Source: an uncultured Collinsella sp. (lineage in GTDB: Bacteria; Actinomycetota; Coriobacteriia; Coriobacteriales; Coriobacteriaceae). From it: a stretch of 20,447 nucleotides of DNA. The DNA lies in assembly GCA_902470895.1 (NCBI GenBank), contig CABRID010000033.1:1-20447 (forward strand). The letters are read 5' to 3'. Of the stretch, positions 6,725-13,985 are shown piece after piece. The translations under genes and the position numbers were made by a program. The notes beneath the pieces were generated by a model. The model saw nothing but the letters and a program-made list of their open reading frames with translations. It made no database searches and was not told the origin of the DNA. Within the stretch, counting starts at the first letter, position 1. Every line of letters begins with the position of its first letter.

Positions 6725-7372
6725 CTACGCGTTCTTTTTGCCAAGCTTAGCCTTAACCAGACCGACCACGGTCGGGATGATCGACACGGCAACGATGCCG
6801 ACGATTAGCAGCTCAAAGTGCTCCTGCACAAAGGGGATGCCGCCAAAGAAGTAGCCCAGCAGTGTAAAGAGCGTCGACCAGGTAATGCCGCCCAGCACGT
6901 TAAAGATGACAAAATTGCGCCAGTGCATGCCGCCCATGCCGGCGATAAAGGGCACAAAGGTGCGGATAAACGGGAAGAAGCGACCCAGGAAGATGGCCAG
7001 GTGACCCCACTTGTCCAAGAAATCCTCGGACTTTTTGATGCGCTCGGGCGTCATAGCCTTGACCTTGCCCGAAGCGATAATCTTTTTGCCAAAGAAGTGA
7101 CCGATCATAAAGTTGCACTGGTCGCCCAAGATGGCAGCCGCCCATGCGACGGCCAGCAGGGCCACGATGTTAAAGCCGCCATTGTGGGCAAAGAAGCCCG
7201 AAGCAAACAGCAGTGAATCGCCGGGGAGGAACGGGAAGAACACCACGCCCGTCTCGATAAAGATGATCAGGAACACGCAGCCGTAGGCCATAAGCGGGCC
7301 GGCGGCGATCCAGCTGGCGATCGCGGTGCGCGGATCCCTAAGCAGCTCGGCGATAAAATTAATGAAACCCAT
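6725..7372 (-). CDS. DedA family membrane protein
   Basis: This 215-residue protein has the DedA/VTT (SNARE-associated) architecture: an N-terminal hydrophobic segment, the re-entrant motif ETGVVFFPFLPGDSLLFASGF (~40-60), an amphipathic middle, GRFFPFIRTFVPFIAGMGGM (~130-149), and two C-terminal membrane helices. The acidic E40 and D52 and basic R131 and R137 are the conserved charged residues reported as essential in E. coli DedA proteins. Members act in the inner membrane and are linked to lipid carrier recycling (undecaprenyl phosphate or phosphatidylethanolamine flipping) and proton-motive-force maintenance; which applies here cannot be told. The start at 7372 has AGAGG nine bases upstream. 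It is divergent from cysE. Confidence 0.93.
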   Translation of the reverse strand: MGFINFIAELLRDPRTAIASWIAAGPLMAYGCVFLIIFIETGVVFFPFLPGDSLLFASGFFAHNGGFNIVALLAVAWAAAILGDQCNFMIGHFFGKKIIASGKVKAMTPERIKKSEDFLDKWGHLAIFLGRFFPFIRTFVPFIAGMGGMHWRNFVIFNVLGGITWSTLFTLLGYFFGGIPFVQEHFELLIVGIVAVSIIPTVVGLVKAKLGKKNA

Positions 7373-7538
7373 GAAGTAAAACCTCTCAGTTGTGGGCGCG
7401 GATACGTCCAAGTTGACCAGTATACGGTTGCGGTGCCCCCTCGTGCGCAACCCCACAAAAGCATGACTCCATTACCAGCAAGTTTGCATAACTGACACTT
7501 GTCGCCCAAAGCAAAGCAAGATTGTTCTTCCTAATCCC

Positions 7539-7567
7539 TAGCGAATCGCTATACTTTAGTGAATCGC
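7539..7567 (+). promoter_or_regulatory. cysE -10 box overlapped by a palindromic operator candidate
   Basis: TAGCGA-A-TCGCTA (7539-7551) is a perfect odd-centred palindrome whose right end overlaps the likely -10 box TATACT (7550-7555). The half-site GAATCGC occurs inside it (7543-7549) and again at 7561-7567, 18 bp later. No -35 consensus was found. A repressor bound here would block cysE transcription; its identity is unknown. Confidence 0.45.
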
Positions 7568-7596
7568 ATTGTCACGGCGCTAAGGGAGGGCGGCCG

Positions 7597-8301
7597 GTGA
7601 GCTTTATCAATACCATTCGCGAGGACATCAAGACCGTCCAGGCGCAGGACCCTGCCGCGCAAAGTGCCCTGGTCATCTTCCTTTCCTATCCTGGCCTGCA
7701 CGCCAAGTGGAACCACGTGCCCGAGCACTGGCTCTGGGAGCACGGTCATCGCTCGCTCGCCCGCGTGCTCTCGCAAATCACCCGCCACATCACCGGCGTC
7801 GAGATTCATCCCGCTGCACAGATCGGCAAACATTTCTTTATCGACCACGCCATGGGCGTCGTTATCGGCGAGACCACCATTGTGGGCGACAACTGCGTGC
7901 TCTACCAGGGCGTCACGCTCGGCGGCACCGGCAACGAGACCGGCAAACGCCACCCCACCCTGGGCAACAATGTCACGGTGGGCACGGGCGCCAAGGTGCT
8001 TGGCAACATCCACATTGGCAACAACGTCAAGATCGGCGGCAACTCGGTCGTCGTCAAGGACGTGCCTGACAACTGCACCGTCGTGGGCGTGCCCGGGCGC
8101 ATCATCAAGCGCAACGGCTGCCGCGTGTTCGAGGAGAGCTTCGACGCCAAGCAGCATCGCGAGTACATGCCCGACGATGCCGCCGAGCAGAGCGCCCTCA
8201 ACCGTCAGGGCATCACCGAGAACGCCCGCCGCGTCAAGGAACTCGAGCGAGAGGTGGCCGAGCTCAAAGCCCTCGTCGCCAAGCTCGTGGACGAGCGCTA
8301 G
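7597..8301 (+). CDS. cysE: Serine O-acetyltransferase
   Basis: This 234-residue enzyme makes O-acetylserine from L-serine and acetyl-CoA, the first step of cysteine synthesis, in the cytoplasm. The N-terminal ~65 residues are the short helical domain; then left-handed beta-helix hexapeptide repeats run from GVEIHPAAQIGKHFFIDH to VVVKDVPDNC. D84-H85 (IDHAMGVVIGE) and H119 (GKRHPTLG) match catalytic and conserved positions. The C-terminal tail (~205-234) is Glu/Lys/Leu-rich and likely coiled coil, in place of the usual short CysK-binding peptide. GTG at 7597 is chosen because AAGGGAGGG sits 6 bases upstream; the frame continues upstream without a site. No cysK lies next to it. Confidence 0.95.
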   Translation: MSFINTIREDIKTVQAQDPAAQSALVIFLSYPGLHAKWNHVPEHWLWEHGHRSLARVLSQITRHITGVEIHPAAQIGKHFFIDHAMGVVIGETTIVGDNCVLYQGVTLGGTGNETGKRHPTLGNNVTVGTGAKVLGNIHIGNNVKIGGNSVVVKDVPDNCTVVGVPGRIIKRNGCRVFEESFDAKQHREYMPDDAAEQSALNRQGITENARRVKELEREVAELKALVAKLVDER

Positions 8302-8337
8302 GGCCGCGGGCAACCGCCACAGCATGAACGCCAACAC

Positions 8338-8380
8338 AAAAGGCACGCCAGGGAATCCGCCCCCGGCGTGCCTTCTTTTC
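8338..8380. terminator. Bidirectional terminator between cysE and the ABC operon
   Basis: The arms AAGGCACGCC (8340-8349) and GGCGTGCCTT (8365-8374) are perfect. TTCTTTT follows on the plus strand and TTTTGTG on the minus strand, so it serves the convergent cysE and ABC exporter transcripts. Confidence 0.85.
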
Positions 8381-8383
8381 GAT

Positions 8384-8411
8384 GTGACATGCGGGACTGC
8401 CCCTTTGTCAC
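8384..8411. repeat. GGGAC-core hairpin, copy D
   Basis: The arms GTGACA (8384-8389) and TGTCAC (8406-8411) enclose a 16-nt loop with CGGGACTGCCCC. It ends one base before the stop codon of the ABC gene. The arms are unlike those of the other GGGAC hairpins in the window, but the loop shares the GGGAC core. Confidence 0.45.
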
Positions 8412-8412
8412 C

Positions 8413-10407
8413 TTATGCGAACTGGCTTAGGTAGAGGTCGGCATAAGCGCCCTCGGCAGCCAGCAGCTCCTTGTGCGTACCCTGCTCAATGATATTGCCG
8501 TGATCCATGACCAGGATGAGGTCGGCATCGACGATCGTCGACAGACGGTGCGCGATCACAAAGCTCGTGCGCCCACGCATGAGCGCGTCCATGGCGCGGC
8601 CGATGGCAAGCTCGGTGCGCGTGTCCACGCTCGACGTCGCCTCGTCCAAGATGAGGATCGCCGGGTTGTTGAGCAGCACGCGCGCGATGGTCAGCAGTTG
8701 ACGTTGACCCTGGCTGATGCTCTCGGCATCGTTAGCCACACGCGTGTCGTAGCCCTGCGGCATAGTGCGCACAAAGAAGTCGACCTGAGCGGCACGTGCG
8801 GCCGCGACAATCTCCTCGCGCGTCGCCTCGGGACAGCCATAGGCGATGTTCTCGGCAATGGTGCCATCGAACAGCCAGGCGTCCTGCAGCACCATACCAA
8901 ACTGCTGGCGCAGCTCGCCGCGGTCCATGCGGCTCGTGTCCACGCCGTCGAGGGTAATGCGGCCACCGTCGATCTCGTAGAAGCGCATGAGCAGATTGAT
9001 GAGCGTGGTCTTGCCCGCGCCCGTGGTTCCCACCACCGCGATCTTTTGGCCCGGTTCGGCGGTAAACGACACGTCTCGCATAAGCGGTTTGTCGGGCGCA
9101 TAGCCAAAACGTACGTGTTCAAAGGCAACACGGCCCTCCACCTTGCCCGGCAGCTTGGCGGCGGCCACCGGCAACGGATCGGCTTCCATCTCGGACTCGT
9201 CGAGCAGGTCGAACACGCGCTCGGCGCTCGCCAGCGCGCTCTGCAGCGAGTTAAATGTAAACGACAGCTGCGTCATGGGCTCGGACGCCTCGTAGATAAA
9301 CTGGAAGAACGCCTGGAACACGCCGACGGTCATATGCCCGGCAACCAACATGCTGCAGCCCACAAGCGCAATCACGATCTGCGCCAAGCGGCCGATAAAG
9401 CGCACCGCGGGACCGACGGCGTTAATCATAAAGTCCGCCTTGGTGCTCACGCGCGCCAGCTCCTTCGAAGCCTCGTGTACCTCGGCAGAGCTCTGGCGCT
9501 CGCGGTTAAACGCACGGATCACCAGACGGCCCGAGTAGCCTTCCTCGACCGCGCTCGTAATCTTGGACACCCACTCCTGGCGTTCGCCCGTCACATCGTG
9601 CGTGCGGCGCGACACGACCTTCGTCACCAGCAGCGAAAGTGCCGTAAAGAACAAAAAGACGAGCGTGAGCGGCACGCTAAACACGAACATCACGCTCACG
9701 GCGCCCACCACGGTACCGATCGACACCAGAAGCTGCAGCAAGCCGCGCTGCATGCTCTCGGACATCTTGTCTAAGTCGTTGGTCGCACGGCTGACGACCT
9801 CGCCGGGACGGTGCGCGTCAAAGTAGGCAAGCGGCAGACGGTTGAGCTTTTGTGCGATGCGGTTGCGTAGGCGCAGGTTGAGGCGCTCGGCAACGCTCGA
9901 CATCAAAAAGCTCTGGAGCGCATAGAACGAGGCAGCGGCAGTCCAGATCATAAAGTAGACGAAAATGGTCTTGCCGCAGTTCTCCCAGGTGATGCTGAAA
10001 GTGGTGTCGTTGGCAAACGCCACCTGAATGTGGCCCCACAGCTCATCGATCACGCGGGCGCTATATGCCGGCGCGGCGGTGTTAAAGATGACATAGAACA
10101 CAATGCTCGCGAACACGATATAGAAGCGCCAATGGTCGCCGGCAGCCTCACTCCACAGGCGGCGCACCGTCGCCCAGGTATCCCGAGGCGTCTCGTCCTC
10201 GTCTTCGTCGTCCACGTCGCGCATACGCTCTGCCTCGGCGCGGGCGCGCTCGTCCTCGGCACGTTCGTTTTCCTCGTAGAGCGCTTGGCGGCGAGCCTCG
10301 CGCTTGGCGGCGTCATCCAGCTCGGTCGACGCGGCAGCCGTTTCCTCGACCAGTCCCGCGGCAGCGGCGTCATCAACGCCGCCCTGCTTCTTGAGCTCCC
10401 CGGTCAT
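8413..10407 (-). CDS. Heterodimeric ABC exporter, consensus-site subunit
   Basis: This 664-residue protein has an unusual ~90-residue, highly charged, cytoplasmic N-terminal extension (Ala/Glu/Arg/Asp-rich), six membrane helices in ~95-385 and a C-terminal nucleotide-binding domain: Walker A GTTGAGKTT (460-468), Q-loop VLQDAWLFDGT, signature SISQGQRQ (563-570), Walker B LILDE with catalytic E589, and switch H620. It pairs with the upstream gene product to export an unknown lipid, drug or peptide. The non-canonical SISQGQ signature belongs opposite the partner's degenerate ATP site, as in TM287/288, LmrCD and BmrCD. ATG at 10407 has GGAGG 8 bases upstream and lies one base after the partner's stop; a GTG at 10416 would leave no spacer. 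Closest families are YheH- and LmrD-like. Confidence 0.93.
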   Translation of the reverse strand: MTGELKKQGGVDDAAAAGLVEETAAASTELDDAAKREARRQALYEENERAEDERARAEAERMRDVDDEDEDETPRDTWATVRRLWSEAAGDHWRFYIVFASIVFYVIFNTAAPAYSARVIDELWGHIQVAFANDTTFSITWENCGKTIFVYFMIWTAAASFYALQSFLMSSVAERLNLRLRNRIAQKLNRLPLAYFDAHRPGEVVSRATNDLDKMSESMQRGLLQLLVSIGTVVGAVSVMFVFSVPLTLVFLFFTALSLLVTKVVSRRTHDVTGERQEWVSKITSAVEEGYSGRLVIRAFNRERQSSAEVHEASKELARVSTKADFMINAVGPAVRFIGRLAQIVIALVGCSMLVAGHMTVGVFQAFFQFIYEASEPMTQLSFTFNSLQSALASAERVFDLLDESEMEADPLPVAAAKLPGKVEGRVAFEHVRFGYAPDKPLMRDVSFTAEPGQKIAVVGTTGAGKTTLINLLMRFYEIDGGRITLDGVDTSRMDRGELRQQFGMVLQDAWLFDGTIAENIAYGCPEATREEIVAAARAAQVDFFVRTMPQGYDTRVANDAESISQGQRQLLTIARVLLNNPAILILDEATSSVDTRTELAIGRAMDALMRGRTSFVIAHRLSTIVDADLILVMDHGNIIEQGTHKELLAAEGAYADLYLSQFA

Positions 10408-10408
10408 G

Positions 10409-12145
10409 CTACTCACCTCCCTTCATTTGCGATTCTGCGATGGCGCGGTACACCTCGCAGGTTTCCATAAGCTCGCCATGCGTGCCCAAGCCCACGACCT
10501 CGCCATCCTTGAGCACCACGATCTGGTCGGCATGCAGAATGGTCGAGATACGCTGCGCAATGATGAGCACCGCGGCATCGCGCGTTTCGTCCTGCAGCGC
10601 ATGGCGCAGGGCCGCATCGGTCTTGAAGTCCAGGGCCGAAAAGCTATCGTCGAAGATATACAGATCGGCATGCTTCATGAGCGCACGGGCGATTGCCAAA
10701 CGCTGGCGCTGGCCGCCCGAAAAGTTCGTACCGCCCTGGGCAACCGGGGTATCGAGCCCCTGCGGTTGGTCGAGTACAAAGGTACTCTGGGCAACCTCAA
10801 GCGCATGAAGCATGTCGCCCTCGGTCGCGCCTTCGTTACCAAAGCGAAGGTTGCTCGCCACCGTGCCCGAGAACAGCCACGCCTTCTGCGGCACATAGGC
10901 AATGCGCCCGCGGATTTCGTCTTGCGTAAGCTCGCGCAGGTCCACACCATTCAGGCGAATGGAGCCCTTGGTGGCATCGTGGAAGCGCAGCAGAAGCTTT
11001 GCCACCGTCGATTTGCCCGAGCCTGTCGAGCCAACGATCGCAGTCGTCTGACCGCGACGGCAGGCAAAGCTCAGGTCGCACAGGGTGTCCTCGTCGGCAT
11101 CGTCAAAGCGAAACGACATGTGGTCGAACACGGCCACCGCATCGGCTTCGTCTTGGGGCTCGCGCGCCCCGTCATCCAGCGTGCGCTCGCCATCGACGAT
11201 GCTCGGCTCAATCTCCAACACCTGCTGCGCACGGTTCAGGCACGCGGCAGCACGCGGAAGCGTCAGCACCACCATCTGGGCCATCATCACAAAGAACAGG
11301 ATCAGAATTGCATACTCCAGCACCGCCGAGATACTCGCAATCTGCATGGCGTGGGCGCCTACGCGGTTGCCGCCCACCCACAGCACCGCCACCTCGGCGA
11401 TGTTCATCAAAAAGAAGCTTGAGCTGTCGAGGCCCACAAACAGGTGGTTGACCTTGATGGCGTTGGCCGCGTAATCGCTAAACACCTCGTCTAGGCGTTG
11501 CTCCTCATGGCGCTCCTTGTTAAACGCACGGATGACGCGCACGCCCACAATATTCTCGCGCAGCACCACGTTCATGCGGTCGATAAAGCCCTGTAGGCGC
11601 ATAAAGATCGGAGCCGCGTTGGCAACCGTAAAGACCGCCGCCGCCAGCACAATCGCAACGACTACGCCCAGAAGCGTGCCCATGGCGGGATCGATAAACC
11701 AGGCGAATATGATGCCCGCCACAGCCAAAAACGGCACGGGCAGCACCAGCTGAATCGTCTGCAGAATCGCCTGCTGAATCACGTTGATGTCGTTGAGCGA
11801 GCGCGTGATCATCGATCCGGTGCCAAAGCGCTCAAAATCGCTGGCCGCGAGCTCGAGCGATTTGTCGTACACGGCATTGCGGATATCGCAAGCCACGTTG
11901 GCGGCCAGGCGCGCCGAAAGATAGCAGCCCAGCACCGTGCCGCCGCTAGCCATGCTGGTCGCGATAAACATGTATAGGCCGTTGCGTAAAATGTAGTCGA
12001 TATCGCCCGTGGTAATACCGGTGTTGACCATGTTCGCCAGCATCGTGGGAACCAGCAGCGTACCGACGTTATCCACCAGCAGCACCAGCAGCGTCACTGC
12101 GACAAGCCCTCGATAGGGCTTCAAAAACCTCATTAACAGTCGCAC
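10409..12145 (-). CDS. Heterodimeric ABC exporter, degenerate-site subunit
   Basis: This 578-residue protein has a six-helix transmembrane domain (~15-300) and a nucleotide-binding domain: Walker A GSTGSGKST (372-380), Q-loop VPQKAWLFSGT, consensus signature NFSGGQRQ (474-481), Walker B YIFDD with D500 in place of the catalytic Glu, and Q531 in place of the switch His (IIAQRIST). Loss of both residues makes this the non-hydrolysing ATP site of a heterodimer, with the downstream gene supplying the active site. The GTG start at 12145 has GGTGA 9 bases upstream and gives a normal family N-terminus (LLMRFLKPYRG). The alternative ATG at 12133 overlaps the MarR stop as TAATG, a coupling arrangement. 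It is probably cotranscribed with the MarR gene before it and the second subunit after it. Confidence 0.93.
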   Translation of the reverse strand: MRLLMRFLKPYRGLVAVTLLVLLVDNVGTLLVPTMLANMVNTGITTGDIDYILRNGLYMFIATSMASGGTVLGCYLSARLAANVACDIRNAVYDKSLELAASDFERFGTGSMITRSLNDINVIQQAILQTIQLVLPVPFLAVAGIIFAWFIDPAMGTLLGVVVAIVLAAAVFTVANAAPIFMRLQGFIDRMNVVLRENIVGVRVIRAFNKERHEEQRLDEVFSDYAANAIKVNHLFVGLDSSSFFLMNIAEVAVLWVGGNRVGAHAMQIASISAVLEYAILILFFVMMAQMVVLTLPRAAACLNRAQQVLEIEPSIVDGERTLDDGAREPQDEADAVAVFDHMSFRFDDADEDTLCDLSFACRRGQTTAIVGSTGSGKSTVAKLLLRFHDATKGSIRLNGVDLRELTQDEIRGRIAYVPQKAWLFSGTVASNLRFGNEGATEGDMLHALEVAQSTFVLDQPQGLDTPVAQGGTNFSGGQRQRLAIARALMKHADLYIFDDSFSALDFKTDAALRHALQDETRDAAVLIIAQRISTILHADQIVVLKDGEVVGLGTHGELMETCEVYRAIAESQMKGGE

Positions 12146-12633
12146 GACTCCCCCTCACCTTGATTCTCGGCTTGGCTCTCGGCAGCGATATGCTGCTTAA
12201 AGGCATCGCACTCATCGCCGAGCACCTGAGAGAATTTGCCGATCAAGCGCATAATCTCGCGCTGCTCACATGGCTCAAGCGCGCCAAAGGCTCGCTGCTC
12301 GGCCTTGAGTGCCGGCAGCGCATAACGCTCGGCAAATCGCCTGCCCTCTTCGGTCAGGCTCACAACCTTGTTCTTACGACTGCCTTCGGCAAACCCCAAC
12401 GTTGCGAAGCCCCGCGCCGTCAAGGTTTTAATTGCCGAGTTGACTGTCTGCTTGCTGTAGAACCATTCGCTTGTCAGACGGCTTACGGCAATACTGCCGC
12501 CCGCCGTGCTAGTGTCGACGAGCATCCAATAGGCGCAGTCCGAAAGGCCGCAGGCGCGCGAGAACTCCGAATAGATATGGTCGAGTCCATTGAGCAACCG
12601 ATCGAAGTCGACCAGCGTAACCGCACTATTCAT
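12133..12633 (-). CDS. MarR-family regulator of the ABC exporter operon
   Basis: This 166-residue protein has the MarR winged helix in the middle: AVSRLTSEWFYSKQTVNSAIKTLTARGFATL (helix-turn-helix, ~48-79), then the wing GFAEGSRKNKVVSLTEEGR. N- and C-terminal helices would form the dimer interface. The acidic tail ends in CDC, a possible but unproven thiol-sensing feature. It is the first gene of the operon, ending at the start of the first exporter gene, so it most likely represses its own operon in response to an exported compound. The start has GGTGGG 4 bases upstream. The promoter with two direct repeats lies just upstream. MarR-exporter operons of this kind often give tolerance to toxic small molecules; the ligand here is unknown. 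Confidence 0.9.
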   Translation of the reverse strand: MNSAVTLVDFDRLLNGLDHIYSEFSRACGLSDCAYWMLVDTSTAGGSIAVSRLTSEWFYSKQTVNSAIKTLTARGFATLGFAEGSRKNKVVSLTEEGRRFAERYALPALKAEQRAFGALEPCEQREIMRLIGKFSQVLGDECDAFKQHIAAESQAENQGEGESCDC

Positions 12634-12651
12634 CTATCCCACCATTCAATT

Positions 12652-12709
12652 GTCCGATTTTTGACCAATTATGTGTCTCTAGATTAGTCCGAGTTTTGAC
12701 TATCGTCAA
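12652..12709 (-). promoter_or_regulatory. Promoter of the MarR-ABC operon with two operator-like direct repeats
   Basis: On the minus strand TTGACG (12704-12709) and TAATCT (12681-12686) are 17 bp apart. The plus-strand 14-mers GTCCGAGTTTTGAC (12687-12700) and GTCCGATTTTTGAC (12652-12665) differ at one base. The first fills the -35/-10 spacer; the second lies just past the expected RNA start. They are 35 bp apart. The -35 box also lies in GTTGAC-GATA-GTCAA. The layout fits autorepression by the MarR protein. Confidence 0.65.
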
Positions 12710-12752
12710 CAGGCTCTCCGCAAATGCGTGCATTTTTATGGCCTATCGGCAG

Positions 12753-12788
12753 AAAAAGACCGCCGGCGCGGGGGCGGCGCCAGCGGTC
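12753..12788 (-). terminator. Rho-independent terminator of the 96-residue orphan gene
   Basis: The arms GACCGCCGGCGC (12758-12769) and GCGCCAGCGGTC (12777-12788) match at 11 of 12 pairs. On the minus strand TTTTT (complement of 12753-12757) follows directly. It lies 26 bases after the stop codon. Confidence 0.85.
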
Positions 12789-12814
12789 ACGTGAAAATCG
12801 GGTTTTATTGCCTG

Positions 12815-13105
12815 TTAAGCGGCGACGGCCTCATAGACCGTAGCGCCCGAGAAGCTGTCATGCAGGCTCTTGCCGGCAATCCACGGCAGCTCGACGACCT
12901 CGCAGACCGTGTTGACCAACTCAGAACAGTCAGTAAAGTGGCCCTTGTCGTTGAGGGCCTCGCAATCCTGAACACGCCAATAGCCATCGGTGTGCGTGAT
13001 GTAGTACTCGTGATCGTTGATCGACACGAAAGCGCGCGTCTTGGAACGCAGCAGCTTCAGAAATCCTTCGAAATCGGTCTCGACGACATCTCCAGCCTGG
13101 AACAT
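12815..13105 (-). CDS. Small conserved-looking protein of unknown function (96 residues)
   Basis: I do not recognise a family. The gene is well supported: the ATG at 13105 has a perfect AGGAGGT 6 bases upstream, and a clear terminator follows. The protein is soluble and acidic, with no signal peptide or membrane segment. It starts FQAGDVVETDFEGFLKLLRS, which could be a small beta-barrel or SH3-like opening, then has an aromatic stretch (HEYYITHTDGYWRVQD, ~32-47) and four Cys (48, 60, 68 and none clustered as a metal site beyond that; three are certain). It is a single-gene unit between the MarR operon promoter and a divergent nitroreductase, so context gives no firm role. Confidence 0.8.
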   Translation of the reverse strand: MFQAGDVVETDFEGFLKLLRSKTRAFVSINDHEYYITHTDGYWRVQDCEALNDKGHFTDCSELVNTVCEVVELPWIAGKSLHDSFSGATVYEAVAA

Positions 13106-13399
13106 GATGTTACCTCCTGGCCCGGCGCCACCACGGCGCATTGATAAACGTTGGTACTCCTTTAGTAAAACCTTTATCAGAGGTTATGCGTTCGTCATTT
13201 AGGCAAGTGGTAAAAAACCGCAGGGTAGACGGGATAAAACGTTTAACCATCCCATTTGTTTGTCACATTCTGAAGGTACTTTTATGCAAACCTACTTTCC
13301 CAATTGGAATCTATCCTTTTGGCCGGGCAATTGACCGTCTATCGTTTGAGCCCGACGGGTATGAACGGGGCATCTGCAACGCCACCGCAAGGAGACACC
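13106..13399. promoter_or_regulatory. Divergent intergenic region between the orphan gene and the nitroreductase
   Basis: This region must hold both promoters; none is a clear consensus. Three structures stand out: TGATAAA (13142-13148) with inverted TTTATCA (13173-13179); AACCT (13169-13173) with AGGTT (13181-13185); and GGATAAAACGTTT (13232-13244), identical over 13 bases to a site upstream of ilvE (6611-6623). TTGACC at 13330 or nearby resembles a -35 for the nitroreductase, but no -10 at proper spacing was found. Confidence 0.35.
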
Positions 13400-13921
13400 A
13401 TGGAGACTATCGAAGCACTCATTCACCGCCGCAGCTGCCGCAACTACAGCGATCGTCCCGTCGAGGCCGAAAAGCTTGCACGTATTATCGAAGCCGGCCA
13501 ATATGCACCGAGCGGCATGGGCCGCCAGCCGGTGACGTTTGTCGCCGTCACCGACCTCGCGACCGTCGAGCGTCTCTCGCAGCTCAACGCGCAAGTCATG
13601 GGCAGCAACAGCGACCCCTTCTATGGCGCCAAGACCGTTGTGGTGGTGCTGGTTGACCGCAGCGTGCCCACACATCTGGAAGACGGCTCGCTCGCCATGG
13701 GCAACCTGCTCAACGCTGCCTATGCGCTGGGCGTTGATTCGTGCTGGATTCATCGCGCCCACGAGGTTTTCGATTCGCCCGAGGGCCTGGAGCTACTGGC
13801 CAGTTGGGGTCTACCCGCCGACGGCAGCCTGCGCGGCGTCGGTAACTGCATTCTTGGCTACGCCGAGGACACGCTACCCGAGGCAAAGCCGCGCCGCAAC
13901 AACGTGGTGTACGTGAAATAG
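13400..13921 (+). CDS. Nitroreductase family protein (FMN-dependent)
   Basis: This 173-residue protein is a compact member of the nitroreductase superfamily: IHRRSCRNYSDRPVE (~8-22) carries the Arg-Ser-x-Arg FMN phosphate site, EAGQYAPSGMGRQPVTFVAV (~31-50) the flavin-contacting loop, DGSLAMGNLLNAAYALGVDSCWI (~95-117) the core helix, and NCILGYAEDTLPEAKPRRNN the C-terminal flavin-binding end. Such enzymes work as dimers in the cytoplasm and use NAD(P)H to reduce nitro compounds, quinones or flavins; the natural substrate is not predictable. The ATG at 13400 has AAGGAG 5 bases upstream; an in-frame ATG at 13304 has no site. It is a single gene followed by a stem-loop that could act as terminator. 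Confidence 0.93.
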   Translation: METIEALIHRRSCRNYSDRPVEAEKLARIIEAGQYAPSGMGRQPVTFVAVTDLATVERLSQLNAQVMGSNSDPFYGAKTVVVVLVDRSVPTHLEDGSLAMGNLLNAAYALGVDSCWIHRAHEVFDSPEGLELLASWGLPADGSLRGVGNCILGYAEDTLPEAKPRRNNVVYVK

Positions 13922-13937
13922 TACAGGAACGTCAGCA

Positions 13938-13976
13938 GGGGTAGCTAATTTGGGACGGGGCTATTTTAGCTACCCC
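13938..13976. repeat. GGGAC-core hairpin, copy B
   Basis: A perfect 11-bp stem (GGGGTAGCTAA at 13938-13948, TTAGCTACCCC at 13966-13976) encloses a 17-nt loop TTTGGGACGGGGCTATT. The first part repeats the 23 bases starting at 1226 of copy A. It sits between the ends of two convergent genes (nitroreductase and the one-helix membrane protein) and may serve as their shared terminator, though it has no T-tract after the stem. Confidence 0.75.
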
Positions 13977-13985
13977 ACTCGCAAC

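Noticed and set aside
8473..9774. Plus-strand 433-residue open frame antisense to the ABC exporter
   Set aside because: His/Arg/Ala-rich low-complexity translation with no ribosome binding site, mirroring the exporter codons.
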